64,000 nucleotides of DNA from Ekhidna lutea. Lineage in GTDB: Bacteria; Bacteroidota; Bacteroidia; Cytophagales; Cyclobacteriaceae. The notes below the pieces were generated by a model that was not told the origin of the DNA, searched no databases, and saw only the letters and a program-made list of their open reading frames with translations. Within the stretch, counting starts at the first letter, position 1; each line of letters begins with the position of its first letter. The translations under genes and the position numbers were made by a program. Location of the stretch: positions 496,001 through 560,000 of the forward strand of contig NZ_FZPD01000001.1 of NCBI RefSeq assembly GCF_900188325.1. The letters are read 5' to 3'. Shown here in pieces: positions 44,746-54,075 of this stretch.

Positions 44746-45495
44746 ATGAAAGCAGTGATCATTGATGATGAAGAAAAAGCTAAAAGACTTCTTAGAGTTT
44801 TAGTGGAAGAAAACTGTCCACAAATCAAAGAACTTAAAGAAGCCAGCAATCTTCCGGAAGGCGTAAGACTTATCAATGAGTTTCAGCCTCAAATTGTGTT
44901 CCTGGATATCGAAATGCCAGGGTATTCCGGCATCCAATTGCTCGACTTCTTTGCGCCTAGCCAAATCAATTTTGAGATCATTTTCACTACCGCTTATAGT
45001 GAGTATGCAATCAAAGCCTTTCAACTCAATGCGATTGACTACCTGTTAAAACCGCTGCGTGATGAACAAGTTGCTCAAGCTGTCGAGAAGGCTTGCGTGC
45101 ACCACGGCAAATCTCAGGTGAGTGAACGACTAGAAGAGCTAAGGAATACCCTTAAGTCATCCAATATTAGAAAAATAGGTCTCCCGGTAGCTGATGGGGT
45201 ATTATTTGTGAAGTTTGACGATATCGTTTTACTAAAAGCAGACAGAATGTACACCGAAGTACATTTAAAGGATAAAGACCCAATTCTTGTAAGTAAGCCC
45301 ATGAAATTTTTCGAAGACATGCTCATGGATGCCAAAGAATTTTATCGCCCTCATCGATCTTTTATCATAAACCTCAGATTCATCAAACAGTATGTCACTC
45401 AGGATGGAGGTTACATTGTCATGGATAACGATGAAAATGTCAGTATCTCCAGGGATAAGAAGGATGAGTTTTTTGAGGTAATGCAGAATACTTAG
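44746..45495 (+). CDS. LytTR response regulator
   Basis: The 249-residue regulator has a receiver domain (1-120; Asp7/Asp8 and phosphoacceptor Asp54 in VFLDIEMPG; Thr in FTTAYSEYA; Lys in YLLKPL) and a LytTR DNA-binding domain (about 145-245: DDIVLLKADRMYTEVHL, FYRPHRSFIINL, DENVSISRDKK). LytTR proteins bind pairs of direct repeats about two helical turns apart. Two TTCGGAAGTT repeats 21 bp apart lie just after this gene, and a third TTCGGAAGTT lies upstream at 44694. It likely controls the surface protein gene at 45593. Confidence 0.95.
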   Translation: MKAVIIDDEEKAKRLLRVLVEENCPQIKELKEASNLPEGVRLINEFQPQIVFLDIEMPGYSGIQLLDFFAPSQINFEIIFTTAYSEYAIKAFQLNAIDYLLKPLRDEQVAQAVEKACVHHGKSQVSERLEELRNTLKSSNIRKIGLPVADGVLFVKFDDIVLLKADRMYTEVHLKDKDPILVSKPMKFFEDMLMDAKEFYRPHRSFIINLRFIKQYVTQDGGYIVMDNDENVSISRDKKDEFFEVMQNT

Positions 45496-45499
45496 TTCA

Positions 45500-45530
45500 T
45501 TCGGAAGTTCAGTCATGTGGTTCGGAAGTT
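45500..45530 (+). promoter_or_regulatory. Direct repeat, likely LytTR operator before the surface-protein gene
   Basis: TTCGGAAGTT occurs at 45500-45509 and 45521-45530, 21 bp start to start, between the LytTR gene and the 1392-residue protein gene. A CAttTTTG element at 45559-45566 could be the -7 box. Confidence 0.6.
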
Positions 45531-45592
45531 GAGGTAAAAATTGCCTATATATATCTCTCATTTTTGATCTGAAGCCTTAAAAAAAGATCAAA

Positions 45593-48500
45593 ATGAAACA
45601 TTTACTTATAGCTGCCTTTCTAATCACAATTTCGATTAAAGGCAATTCGCAATGTACGGTTAGTCCTGTTGTAGAAGATGACTTTAGCACTGCTGACCCA
45701 TGCTGGAATTTAGCCGGTGGAGCTTATGTCAGTACAGGTGAATTAAGGATGTGGCCGTCTGGAAACTTTGAGCAAGTAGCAGTACTACCAGCTGTAAATA
45801 ATGCTCAAGGTGTTTTGACACTTGATGCAAGAAGATTTAATTCTTTCTTTGGAGCAGGTACAATTGATGTTGGAACAATGCCTTGTCCCACCTGTTATCC
45901 GTCATTTCAGACGATCACAAGTTTTACTCCAACAGAGACAACACCTACCAGTTACACGTTTGATCTATCGAGCTATACCGGCTCCAATCAATACATCGCA
46001 TTGCGATCTCCAGGGTATAACTCCGGAGGACGTGCAAATTTTGATAATGTATACTACAGGAGTCAGTGTGCATCAAGTACAGGAGCAACCGCAGTAACTA
46101 AAAATATTACCGTCTTTCTTGATGAAACTGGACAAGTGATAATTACTCCAGAAGATGTTGATGATGGATCAGCAGATTCATGTGGTGATCCTGTTACACT
46201 AAGCTTGGATGTTTCATCATTTACATGCGATGATTTAGGAGATAATACAGTAGTACTAACTGCCGAAGATACTGAAGGGAATACCCATTCATCGAGTGCC
46301 ACAGTAACTGTAAAACCAACAATTTTATTCGCTGCGACCGATCTTTATCTTGATGAAACTGGCAGTGTAACAATTGCCATTGATGATATCGATAAAACAG
46401 GATCAAGCATATGTTCTGCAATTGCCTATTCACTTGATCAATCAACTTTTGATTGTACCGAGACAGGATTTCATGATGTGAGCATTACAGCAACCTATGG
46501 CTCGGGTTTAACTCATACCTCTTCTATGAGTATAAATGTTTATGATAGTACAAGCCCAGCAATCAATGCCCAAAATCTAACGGTGCAGCTTGATGAGACA
46601 ACCGGAGTAGCAGAGATAACCACTGTAATGGTTGATAATGGAACAACTGATAATTGTACCGCATCTTTGGATTTAGCGATTTCGCAATCAGTTTTTACCT
46701 GTGAAGATATTGGCGAAAATACAATTACTTTTTCTGCTGAAGATGAGCACGGAAATATTGCTACAGGGGATGTTATTATCACCATCAATTCAATCATTGA
46801 AGACGAAACGGTTACAGCAGCACAAACTGAGTTTTGTTTAGATGGTACTACAGGGACAACAATTTCTACAGGCTCATCCGTTTCCGGAATCGATTACTAT
46901 CTAAGAAACAGCGAAGACAATTCTGTTGTTGATGGCCCGATTACTGGAACAGGTGGTTCATTGGATTTTAGTACTGGCAATCTTTCTGAAACTACCACTT
47001 TTAACGTAATTGGAGAACTTAATTCAACTCAGTCTTTGGATGGTGAAGGACTTGCAGTTGGTGGTTTTACAAGCACAACTAGCTATGTAGAAATACCCAA
47101 TTCAGAGTCACTAAAATTGAACGAAAATTGGACTATCGAGGCATGGGTTAAGCCGATGGAGGGAAATCAGTTCTATAGCATTGTGGAGACCTATAATTCT
47201 AGTGGTGGATACATCTTAAGAACTACTACCTCTGGGTATTTTCAGGCATATGCCATGTTTAGCTCAGGCAGCTATCACACTGTCACTTCAAGTACCCCAT
47301 TAGTAAACCAGGATTGGAACCACGTAGCAGCTACTTTCAATGAAACGACCAATGAATTGAAGATTTATATTAACGGTGTATTGAATGCAACAAATGCAAA
47401 CGCCACCATTGATCAACGTGGCAGTACACATACCATAAAACTAGGTGCAAGAGGCGATGACAATCAGGTTCAGCAGGGAATGTATCAGGATGAGGTGAGG
47501 ATTTGGAATATTGAACGATCAGCCCAAGAAATTAGTAACGCTAAAGATGTAACCCTTTCTGGAAGTGAGTCAGGCTTGGTTGCCTACTATGATTTTGACG
47601 ATATGACATTTGAATCTTCAAATATGGTTATTCCGGACCGGTCATCTAATGGGAATAATGGAACAATGAAAGGGACATATACTTCAACAAACATAATAGA
47701 AGGTGTGACAACAACCTCATCACCAACTTGTGAAGTTCAAATGTCAACAGAAGTGACTATTGGAGATAATACCCCCCCAGAAGCAATAGGTCAAAACCTT
47801 ACTATTTCATTAGATAATTCCGGGCAAGCAAGCATTAATCCTCAAAATGTGGACAATGGATCATCAGATAACTGTACTTCTCTGTCTCTAACCTTAAGTT
47901 TAAGCCAGGAGACATTTACATGTGATGATTTAGGCACCAACGAGGTGATGTTCAAAGTGGAGGATAGCGGAGGTAATATTGATTCTGTGGAAGTGTTAAT
48001 AACAGTTGAAGATAACACCACTCCAGACGTTTTTGCAACTGACATTACACTTATACTTGACGCTAATGGAGAGGCAACCCTTAACCCTGCTGAAATGAAT
48101 AACAACTCCACTGACAATTGTGGAATCATGACGTTTTCTCTTAGTCAATCCAATTTTTCATGTGCTGATTTAGGAGAGAATGAAATCACCTTAACAGTAG
48201 AAGATGATTCAGGGAATCAAGCATCCGCTGTTGCAATTGTTACCGTTGTTGATAATCTAGCACCAACAGTAGCCACAATTGGCAGTTTAGATCTTGAGTT
48301 GGACGAAGATGGGAATGCATCACTAAGTCCAGATGATCTTGACGATGGTTCGTCAGATAACTGTACAGCAACGGCGAATCTGTTGAAAAGTGTATCTCAA
48401 AGTGATTTTACATGTACAAATATTGGGGCAAATTCAGTTGTTTTCACTGTTGAGGATGAAAGTGGTAACACAGCAACAAGCACTGTAACTGTCAATGTCG

Positions 48501-49771
48501 TAGACAATTCTATTCCTTTAGTAGTAGCTCAGAACCTTGAAGTTCGTCTAAATGAGAATAATGAAGTAGTCGTTACAGCCTCTGAAATAAATAATGGGTC
48601 ATCTGATAATTGTGGTGAGGTGACTTTAGAAATTGAACGAGCTTCATCATTAAGCCGGACAACAACCGCCAGTTCTGTTACATTTACAGAAGCTGATTTA
48701 GGTGAAAATGATGTAACACTTACAGTCACAGATGAGTCTGGAAACATCAGCACCGCATCAGCAGTTGTTATAGTTCTTGAATACAAGATTGAACAAACAA
48801 TTTCGTTTGAATCACTCCCATCCAAGGTGTATGGCGATGCACCAATAGAACTTTCTGCAAGCGCTACATCAGAATTACCTGTTACTTTCTCTATCGAAAG
48901 TGGACCAGCCACTCTCTCTGATAACACTCTCACAATTACTGGGGTTGGTTTAGTAATAGTAAACGCGAATCAAGAAGGAGATGCGATTTATGCAGAAGCA
49001 GTAACAGTGCAGCAAAGCTTTGAGGTGTCTAAAGCAACACTGACTGTCACCGCGGACAATCATACTCTAACGTATGGTGATGCTATCCCTGCACTAACGA
49101 TTACTTACGCGGGTTTTGTAAATGGTGATACAGAGCAAAACCTTGATGGACTACCATCTACATTTGCAGATTTGGGAGGTCAGGAAGAACAACCAAATGC
49201 CGGAGTTTATGATATAGTAGTATCCGGTGGCTTGTCGGAGAATTATGAATTCGTTTACGTAAACGGGACTTTAACCATTAATAAAGTTGATCAGGTTATA
49301 AGTTTAGATCCAATTGCTGATAAAGAACCAACAGATGGTCCCTTCGATGTGGTGGCGAGCGTGGATTCGAATTTACCGCTGACATTCGAAGTAGATGGTC
49401 CAGCATCAATCTCTGGGACAACTATTACATTGAATGGTGAAGAGGGAGTTGTATCATTGACAGTTTCTCAGGCAGGTGATATAAATCACAATGAAGCGAC
49501 AGCAAGTGTATCATTTAATGTAGCGCTACCGCTTGGAACCGAGAATGCTAAACAGATTGAAGTTTATCCAAACCCTACTGTGGACTATCTATATTTTGGC
49601 CAATCTGAAATTTCAACAGTACGAATCTTCTCAATAGATGGGAAAATGAAGAAGGCTGTAAGTATTACTATGGGGAGGGTTGATGTTTCGGAGTTAGCTC
49701 CGGGCAGTTATATAGTAGAGATTGTACTTAAGGACGAAAAAATTACAAAGCGATTTATAAAGGCAAACTAA
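45593..49771 (+). CDS. Large surface/adhesin-like protein with type IX secretion tail
   Basis: The 1392-residue protein starts with a signal peptide (1-20). Three Ig-like repeats (about 170-400; each with LDETG, a DGSSDNC-type Cys and FTCxDLG Cys that probably form a disulfide) precede a laminin-G/concanavalin-like domain (about 484-716), then four more repeats (about 728-1062). Further Ig-like and MBG-type segments (about 1065-1315) lead to the C-terminal type IX sorting domain (about 1322-1392; IEVYPNPTVDYLYF and the closing GSYIVEIVLKDEKITKRF). Family knowledge: the tail sends it to the outer surface. The last repeat lacks the FTC Cys. It lies downstream of a LytTR operator, so is likely regulated by that pair. 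Confidence 0.92.
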   Translation: MKHLLIAAFLITISIKGNSQCTVSPVVEDDFSTADPCWNLAGGAYVSTGELRMWPSGNFEQVAVLPAVNNAQGVLTLDARRFNSFFGAGTIDVGTMPCPTCYPSFQTITSFTPTETTPTSYTFDLSSYTGSNQYIALRSPGYNSGGRANFDNVYYRSQCASSTGATAVTKNITVFLDETGQVIITPEDVDDGSADSCGDPVTLSLDVSSFTCDDLGDNTVVLTAEDTEGNTHSSSATVTVKPTILFAATDLYLDETGSVTIAIDDIDKTGSSICSAIAYSLDQSTFDCTETGFHDVSITATYGSGLTHTSSMSINVYDSTSPAINAQNLTVQLDETTGVAEITTVMVDNGTTDNCTASLDLAISQSVFTCEDIGENTITFSAEDEHGNIATGDVIITINSIIEDETVTAAQTEFCLDGTTGTTISTGSSVSGIDYYLRNSEDNSVVDGPITGTGGSLDFSTGNLSETTTFNVIGELNSTQSLDGEGLAVGGFTSTTSYVEIPNSESLKLNENWTIEAWVKPMEGNQFYSIVETYNSSGGYILRTTTSGYFQAYAMFSSGSYHTVTSSTPLVNQDWNHVAATFNETTNELKIYINGVLNATNANATIDQRGSTHTIKLGARGDDNQVQQGMYQDEVRIWNIERSAQEISNAKDVTLSGSESGLVAYYDFDDMTFESSNMVIPDRSSNGNNGTMKGTYTSTNIIEGVTTTSSPTCEVQMSTEVTIGDNTPPEAIGQNLTISLDNSGQASINPQNVDNGSSDNCTSLSLTLSLSQETFTCDDLGTNEVMFKVEDSGGNIDSVEVLITVEDNTTPDVFATDITLILDANGEATLNPAEMNNNSTDNCGIMTFSLSQSNFSCADLGENEITLTVEDDSGNQASAVAIVTVVDNLAPTVATIGSLDLELDEDGNASLSPDDLDDGSSDNCTATANLLKSVSQSDFTCTNIGANSVVFTVEDESGNTATSTVTVNVVDNSIPLVVAQNLEVRLNENNEVVVTASEINNGSSDNCGEVTLEIERASSLSRTTTASSVTFTEADLGENDVTLTVTDESGNISTASAVVIVLEYKIEQTISFESLPSKVYGDAPIELSASATSELPVTFSIESGPATLSDNTLTITGVGLVIVNANQEGDAIYAEAVTVQQSFEVSKATLTVTADNHTLTYGDAIPALTITYAGFVNGDTEQNLDGLPSTFADLGGQEEQPNAGVYDIVVSGGLSENYEFVYVNGTLTINKVDQVISLDPIADKEPTDGPFDVVASVDSNLPLTFEVDGPASISGTTITLNGEEGVVSLTVSQAGDINHNEATASVSFNVALPLGTENAKQIEVYPNPTVDYLYFGQSEISTVRIFSIDGKMKKAVSITMGRVDVSELAPGSYIVEIVLKDEKITKRFIKAN

Positions 49772-49798
49772 GGCAGCATTAGCTTAGGCTTATGCAAA

Positions 49799-49830
49799 GG
49801 CGACTCCCAGGGGGTCGCTTTTTTTATTTT
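49799..49830 (+). terminator. Rho-independent terminator after the surface-protein gene
   Basis: GGCGACTCC and GGGGTCGC form a short G/C-rich stem, then T7 with a T-rich tail. It is about 30 bases past the stop codon. Confidence 0.75.
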
Positions 49831-49865
49831 ATACTGGCTATTTTTAATAAACGAAAAGTACAGCT

Positions 49866-50231
49866 ATGCCCAAAATCAGAATAAACTCCGTCCAGTGCAC
49901 CACTCCGGACGAAATAGATAAAGATGAAATGTATTTGAAGAAAGACGGTCATAAAATCTGGCCTGAAGGTGAGCGCTATCACCGGGTAGATACTGGTGAT
50001 GTGGAGCAGGTTGGACTAACACTTGAAGTTGAGGAAGGCTGGAATGAAGTGGAGGTTTGGGATTTTGATTTTGTAAGTCTGAATGATAAGTTAGGAGTCT
50101 TTAAATTCAAGGTGGATTCCAGTCCGGGGAAATATTCAACTTCAATGACGCTCCTAGAGAGAAATAGCACTGCGAGCTATCTGCTTTTCTGGGAAATACT
50201 GGATAAGGATGGTAAGTCAGTCGATGACTAA
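49866..50231 (+). CDS. Small C2-like protein, paralogue of the one at 644
   Basis: The 121-residue protein shares the framework of the 644-973 gene: MPKIRINSVQCTTPDEIDKDEMYLKKDG, then KIWPEGERY, EVWDFDFVSLNDKLGVFKF and a YLLFWE ending. Identity is moderate and the acidic loop positions are kept (DEIDKDE and DFDF..ND). No signal peptide is seen. It is read after the surface-protein terminator and overlaps the end of dgt by 4 bp on the other strand. Function unknown; see the comparison in the findings. Confidence 0.72.
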   Translation: MPKIRINSVQCTTPDEIDKDEMYLKKDGHKIWPEGERYHRVDTGDVEQVGLTLEVEEGWNEVEVWDFDFVSLNDKLGVFKFKVDSSPGKYSTSMTLLERNSTASYLLFWEILDKDGKSVDD

Positions 50232-51559
50232 ACGGGAAGTCGATACCCTTTTATGGTTTTGTACAGTCTTACTGCATGTGAATCAGTAAGACCGCTTATG
50301 AAGTCGATAACGATTTGTAATGCATCATATACGGAATTAACACCTTGCAGTTGAACTTCATACTCCTCAGGTAGAAGCCGTAGAATAGACTTATGTTTTG
50401 GTAATGGTTGATCAAAATACTTTGCATAAACAGACGTGGCAAATGCGTCAATCAAGTTGTCGATTACTTCATAGCCACCTGCCTCTTTCTCTAAAACCAG
50501 CTTCGATCGATATATTTTATCAATAGATAGCTTAATGATTTTATCCATTGCTTTTGCAGAGGGAATCGTGCTGGTTAGATCAGTATCAAAAGATCCTGTC
50601 AGCATTGCTTCTTCATTAGCTATAAATGCTTCAGAACATTCTTGAATTAATTGTCCTATAGCCATGGCTCGAAGAGTGCCTAATCGTTCATGTTGCGAAG
50701 CGATTTTCTGAACCTTTTCCTCAGAGTAAGAGTCACCAATGATTTCAGCAAGCAACTCCTTCACGGTTTCAAAAGGAACCAACCCTAGCCGGCAACCATC
50801 TTCCAGATCAATGATATGGTAGCATATATCATCTGCTGCTTCGACTAAAAATGCCAATGGATGCCTGCACCACTTTGATTCTCCATTGGATGCCAGTTCC
50901 ATTTCATCTGCCATCTCTTTGAAAAGATTCGCATTGCATTGGTAGTAGCCGAATTTTTTTTGACTCTTCCTCCCTTCCTCTTTTTCACAGGAGGAGGATA
51001 TCGGGTATTTGGTAAAGGCTCCCAGGGTTGCGTAGGTTAGCTTTAATCCGCCATTTCCTTTGCTATTCAAAATCCTTAACCCTTGTGCGTTCCCTTCAAA
51101 TGTGATTAAGTCCTGCCATTCTTTTGAGGTGACCTTTTCCTTGAAGAATTGCCCTTTTTTATTAGTTAGAAAAAAGGATGAAATACTATCTTCACCCGAA
51201 TGACCAAATGGAGGATTGCCAAGATCGTGTGCCAGACAAGCTGCGCCCACAATACCACCAAAGTCGTTGACTGAATATCCTTCTTCCTGAAGTTCAGGAT
51301 ACTTTTCTAAAAGATAATTTCCGGCAATTTTAGCCAGTGACCGGCCTACTACAGAGACTTCTAAGCTATGGGTCAACCTTGTATGGACAAAATCATCTTC
51401 CGGGAGTGGAAAAACCTGTGTTTTGTCTTGAAGTTTTCTGAATGGATGTGAGAAAATAATCCGATCATAATCCTGCTCAAAGCGACTCCTGGTCTGATCA
51501 TGAGCTACTGTCTTTGTTTCGCCCGGTCGTTTGTGAGAAAGTAGTTGAAGCCAGTTCAT
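50228..51559 (-). CDS. dgt: Deoxyguanosinetriphosphate triphosphohydrolase
   Basis: Dgt removes triphosphate from dGTP and so limits dNTP pools. The 443-residue HD-domain enzyme has the HD motif in VHTRLTHSLEVS and CLAHDLGNPPFGHSGE, and DDICYHIIDLED further on. Family knowledge: Mn or Mg dependent, hexameric. It follows the MtfA-like peptidase (9-base gap). Its stop overlaps the stop of the opposite-strand gene at 50231 by 3 bases. Confidence 0.95.
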   Translation of the reverse strand: MNWLQLLSHKRPGETKTVAHDQTRSRFEQDYDRIIFSHPFRKLQDKTQVFPLPEDDFVHTRLTHSLEVSVVGRSLAKIAGNYLLEKYPELQEEGYSVNDFGGIVGAACLAHDLGNPPFGHSGEDSISSFFLTNKKGQFFKEKVTSKEWQDLITFEGNAQGLRILNSKGNGGLKLTYATLGAFTKYPISSSCEKEEGRKSQKKFGYYQCNANLFKEMADEMELASNGESKWCRHPLAFLVEAADDICYHIIDLEDGCRLGLVPFETVKELLAEIIGDSYSEEKVQKIASQHERLGTLRAMAIGQLIQECSEAFIANEEAMLTGSFDTDLTSTIPSAKAMDKIIKLSIDKIYRSKLVLEKEAGGYEVIDNLIDAFATSVYAKYFDQPLPKHKSILRLLPEEYEVQLQGVNSVYDALQIVIDFISGLTDSHAVRLYKTIKGYRLPV

Positions 51560-51568
51560 GACGAAAAA

Positions 51569-52360
51569 TTAGCTGTTTTCTAGTAATACCGGATCTTGGT
51601 GCAAAAGCTTGCACAAGGTACGATAAGTCTTTGGGTGTTTAGTAAGAAATTCGCCAGGTCTTTCGAAGAAATTTTCTACTGCTACCGCGAAAAATTCCTC
51701 ATTGTTAACACCGCCGTATTTTCTAAAAAAAGTTTCTGTCCCATCAATAATTTCCTGCATCGTTCTTTTAGCGTGTACCTCCCATTCATGGAGGAGGTTT
51801 TGATCCAGAAAATTATACTGATCGTTCATAATGCGATTTTCAAGTCTGAGCGCATGCGCCATTTCATGAAGGCCAAGATTTCTGCCATCATTCTTCAAAT
51901 ACCCCTCAACAAAATCTTTCCATGAAAGAGCTATTGCCTTTGCGCGAGGGTTGACTTCACCTTTATGAAATGCCTTGTTGGAACGATTATAAAATGATTC
52001 CGGGAAGACAAAAATTTTATAGAAATATGGAAACGTAATCCCTCTAAACCCGAAAGTAAGTTGAGCCGCAGAAGCTGATATTAAAACCTTCATTTCATCG
52101 GTTACCCTTTCCATATTACGAGCAATAAACTCCTTACTCGACATAAAACGGGCTACTTTATGGATGAATATTCGCTTCGATTTTTCAGGTAATTTTTGAA
52201 AGTATTCAAAATGATTTTCTAGAAAAGAAACATGCTTTTCAGGGAAAAAATAGGGTGATAAGTAAGATTTTGCTTCAAGAAAGAAAAAGACAATCAGATC
52301 ACGAAATATTCCCATCACTAGAAATGCAATGAACCCAATAAATATTATCAGGATAATCAT
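51569..52360 (-). CDS. MtfA/M90-like zinc peptidase
   Basis: The 263-residue protein has one N-terminal membrane segment (about 2-24) and a zinc site HEMAH in LGLHEMAHALRLEN. This is the MtfA (M90) family. In E. coli MtfA titrates the Mlc repressor, but membrane-bound Bacteroidota members lack a known role. Its start overlaps the glyS stop by 4 bp (ATGA), so translation may be coupled. The enzyme is shorter and anchored, which would face the zinc domain to the cytoplasm if the helix is a signal anchor of type N-in; this is unsure. Confidence 0.85.
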   Translation of the reverse strand: MIILIIFIGFIAFLVMGIFRDLIVFFFLEAKSYLSPYFFPEKHVSFLENHFEYFQKLPEKSKRIFIHKVARFMSSKEFIARNMERVTDEMKVLISASAAQLTFGFRGITFPYFYKIFVFPESFYNRSNKAFHKGEVNPRAKAIALSWKDFVEGYLKNDGRNLGLHEMAHALRLENRIMNDQYNFLDQNLLHEWEVHAKRTMQEIIDGTETFFRKYGGVNNEEFFAVAVENFFERPGEFLTKHPKTYRTLCKLLHQDPVLLENS

Positions 52361-53904
52361 TGCATTTTTAGCAGATGCTTCATATCTACCTTATCATGTA
52401 GTTTTTGGATCAGTTCTGGAACTGACACCCGTTCCTGACTCATCGAATCCCTTTCTCGAATAGTCACGGTATTATCCTCCAATGTTTGATGATCAATGGT
52501 AACACAATACGGTGTTCCAATCGCATCCTGTCGTCGATACCGTCTTCCAATTGCATCCTTAGCATCATACTGAAAAGAAAAATCAAATCGAATTTCATTC
52601 AGGATTTCCTCAGCTTTTTCAGGAAGGCCATCTTTGTTTACCAATGGGAGTATTGCAACTTTATTAGGAGCGAGTGCCGGAGGTATTTTTAACACCGTTC
52701 GCTCACTTCCATCGTCAAGTTTCTCTTCCGTATATGCTGCTGACATTATTGCCAGGAACATTCTATCAAGACCGATTGAGGTTTCAATTACATATGGTAC
52801 ATAGCTTTCATTCGTATTCTGATCAAAGAACTGAAGTTTCTTGCCAGAGTGCTCCTCATGTGCTTTCAGGTCAAAATCTGTTCGAGAATGGATTCCTTCC
52901 AGCTCTTTGAAGCCCATTGGAAAATTGAATTCGATATCAGCAGCTGCATTTGCATAATGCGCCAGGTTTATATGATCATGAAACCGGTAATTTTCCTCTT
53001 TCATGCCCAAAGCTTTATGCCAGTTGATGCGTTTTTGCTTCCAGTGCTCATACCACTTCATCTCATCACCAGGCTTCACGAAAAACTGCATCTCCATTTG
53101 TTCAAATTCACGCATTCGGAATATGAACTGTCGTGCAATGATCTCATTTCTGAAGGCCTTACCAATTTGAGCGATACCAAATGGAGGCTTCATTCTGGCC
53201 GTTTTCTGCACATTTAGGTAATTCACAAAAATGCCTTGTGCCGTTTCTGGACGTAGGTAGATCTTATCTGCCCCATCTGCTAACGATCCCATTTCCGTTG
53301 AGAACATTAGGTTGAACTGGCGAACATCGGTCCAGTTTTTAGAGCCTGAAACAGGATCAGCAATTTCTAATTCTTCGATTAGTGCCTTTACATCAGCAAG
53401 ATCACCAGACCCCAAAGCTGTACCTAGTCTGTTCTCAATGGACTCGATTTTTTCCTTGTATCCTACTACTCTTGGGTTGGTAGAAACAAACTGAGCCTCG
53501 TCAAAAGAATCTCCAAATCTTTTTGCTGCTTTTGTTACTTCCTTCGCAATCTTCCCTTCAATCTTCGCTATGTATTCCTCAACCAGTACATCTGCTCTGT
53601 ATCGCTTTTTCGAATCTTTATTATCGATTAAAGGATCATTGAAGGCATCTACATGGCCAGATGCTTTCCACGTGGTTGGATGCATAAATATAGCGGCATC
53701 AATTCCGACAATATTCTCATGCATGCGCACCATCGCCTGCCACCAGTACTCCTTGATGTTGTTCTTCAGCTCTGATCCATTTGGACCATAATCGTAGGTA
53801 GCTGCCAAACCATCATAAATATCGCTTGATGGGTAGATAAACCCGTACTCTTTACAGTGAGAAACAATGTTTTTAAGTGATCCTCCTTCAGGTGTATTGC
53901 TCAT
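52357..53904 (-). CDS. glyS: Glycyl-tRNA synthetase (alpha2 type)
   Basis: This class II enzyme charges tRNA-Gly. The likely start is the ATG at 53904 (MSNTPEGGSLKNIVSHCKE), giving 515 residues; an ATG at 53931 falls upstream of the promoter -7 element. Motif 2 (RNEIIARQFIFRMREFEQME) and motif 3 (ETSIGLDRMFLAI) are present, with the DYGPNGSELKNNI segment. The C-terminal anticodon-binding domain follows. It is the first gene of the operon with the MtfA-like peptidase and dgt. Confidence 0.96.
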   Translation of the reverse strand: MSNTPEGGSLKNIVSHCKEYGFIYPSSDIYDGLAATYDYGPNGSELKNNIKEYWWQAMVRMHENIVGIDAAIFMHPTTWKASGHVDAFNDPLIDNKDSKKRYRADVLVEEYIAKIEGKIAKEVTKAAKRFGDSFDEAQFVSTNPRVVGYKEKIESIENRLGTALGSGDLADVKALIEELEIADPVSGSKNWTDVRQFNLMFSTEMGSLADGADKIYLRPETAQGIFVNYLNVQKTARMKPPFGIAQIGKAFRNEIIARQFIFRMREFEQMEMQFFVKPGDEMKWYEHWKQKRINWHKALGMKEENYRFHDHINLAHYANAAADIEFNFPMGFKELEGIHSRTDFDLKAHEEHSGKKLQFFDQNTNESYVPYVIETSIGLDRMFLAIMSAAYTEEKLDDGSERTVLKIPPALAPNKVAILPLVNKDGLPEKAEEILNEIRFDFSFQYDAKDAIGRRYRRQDAIGTPYCVTIDHQTLEDNTVTIRERDSMSQERVSVPELIQKLHDKVDMKHLLKMQ

Positions 53905-53910
53905 AGCCCG

Positions 53911-53918
53911 CAAAGATA
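53911..53918 (-). promoter_or_regulatory. glyS promoter -7 element (nearly leaderless)
   Basis: TATCTTTG on the minus strand (53911-53918), followed by CGGG, just 7 bases before the ATG at 53904. The -33 element is weak. If correct, the transcript has almost no leader. Confidence 0.5.
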
Positions 53919-54075
53919 TATTTCCAGCCAATCTTTTAGCTTTCGATGTTTAGCTTTTTCTGGCTGGCAAAAAATTCTTCATGTGTCTTTTGGCGTACAT
54001 CTTGCATATCTTGAGTGTAGATAGGAATCTAAACATCTGTCAATGACGTTTGTTAAGCATTAAATACAAATTAAT

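Noticed and set aside
45593-49771. Possible CRISPR or tandem DNA repeat in the surface-protein gene
   Set aside because: The repetition is in the protein domains and has diverged at DNA level; there are no fixed-length repeats with spacers.
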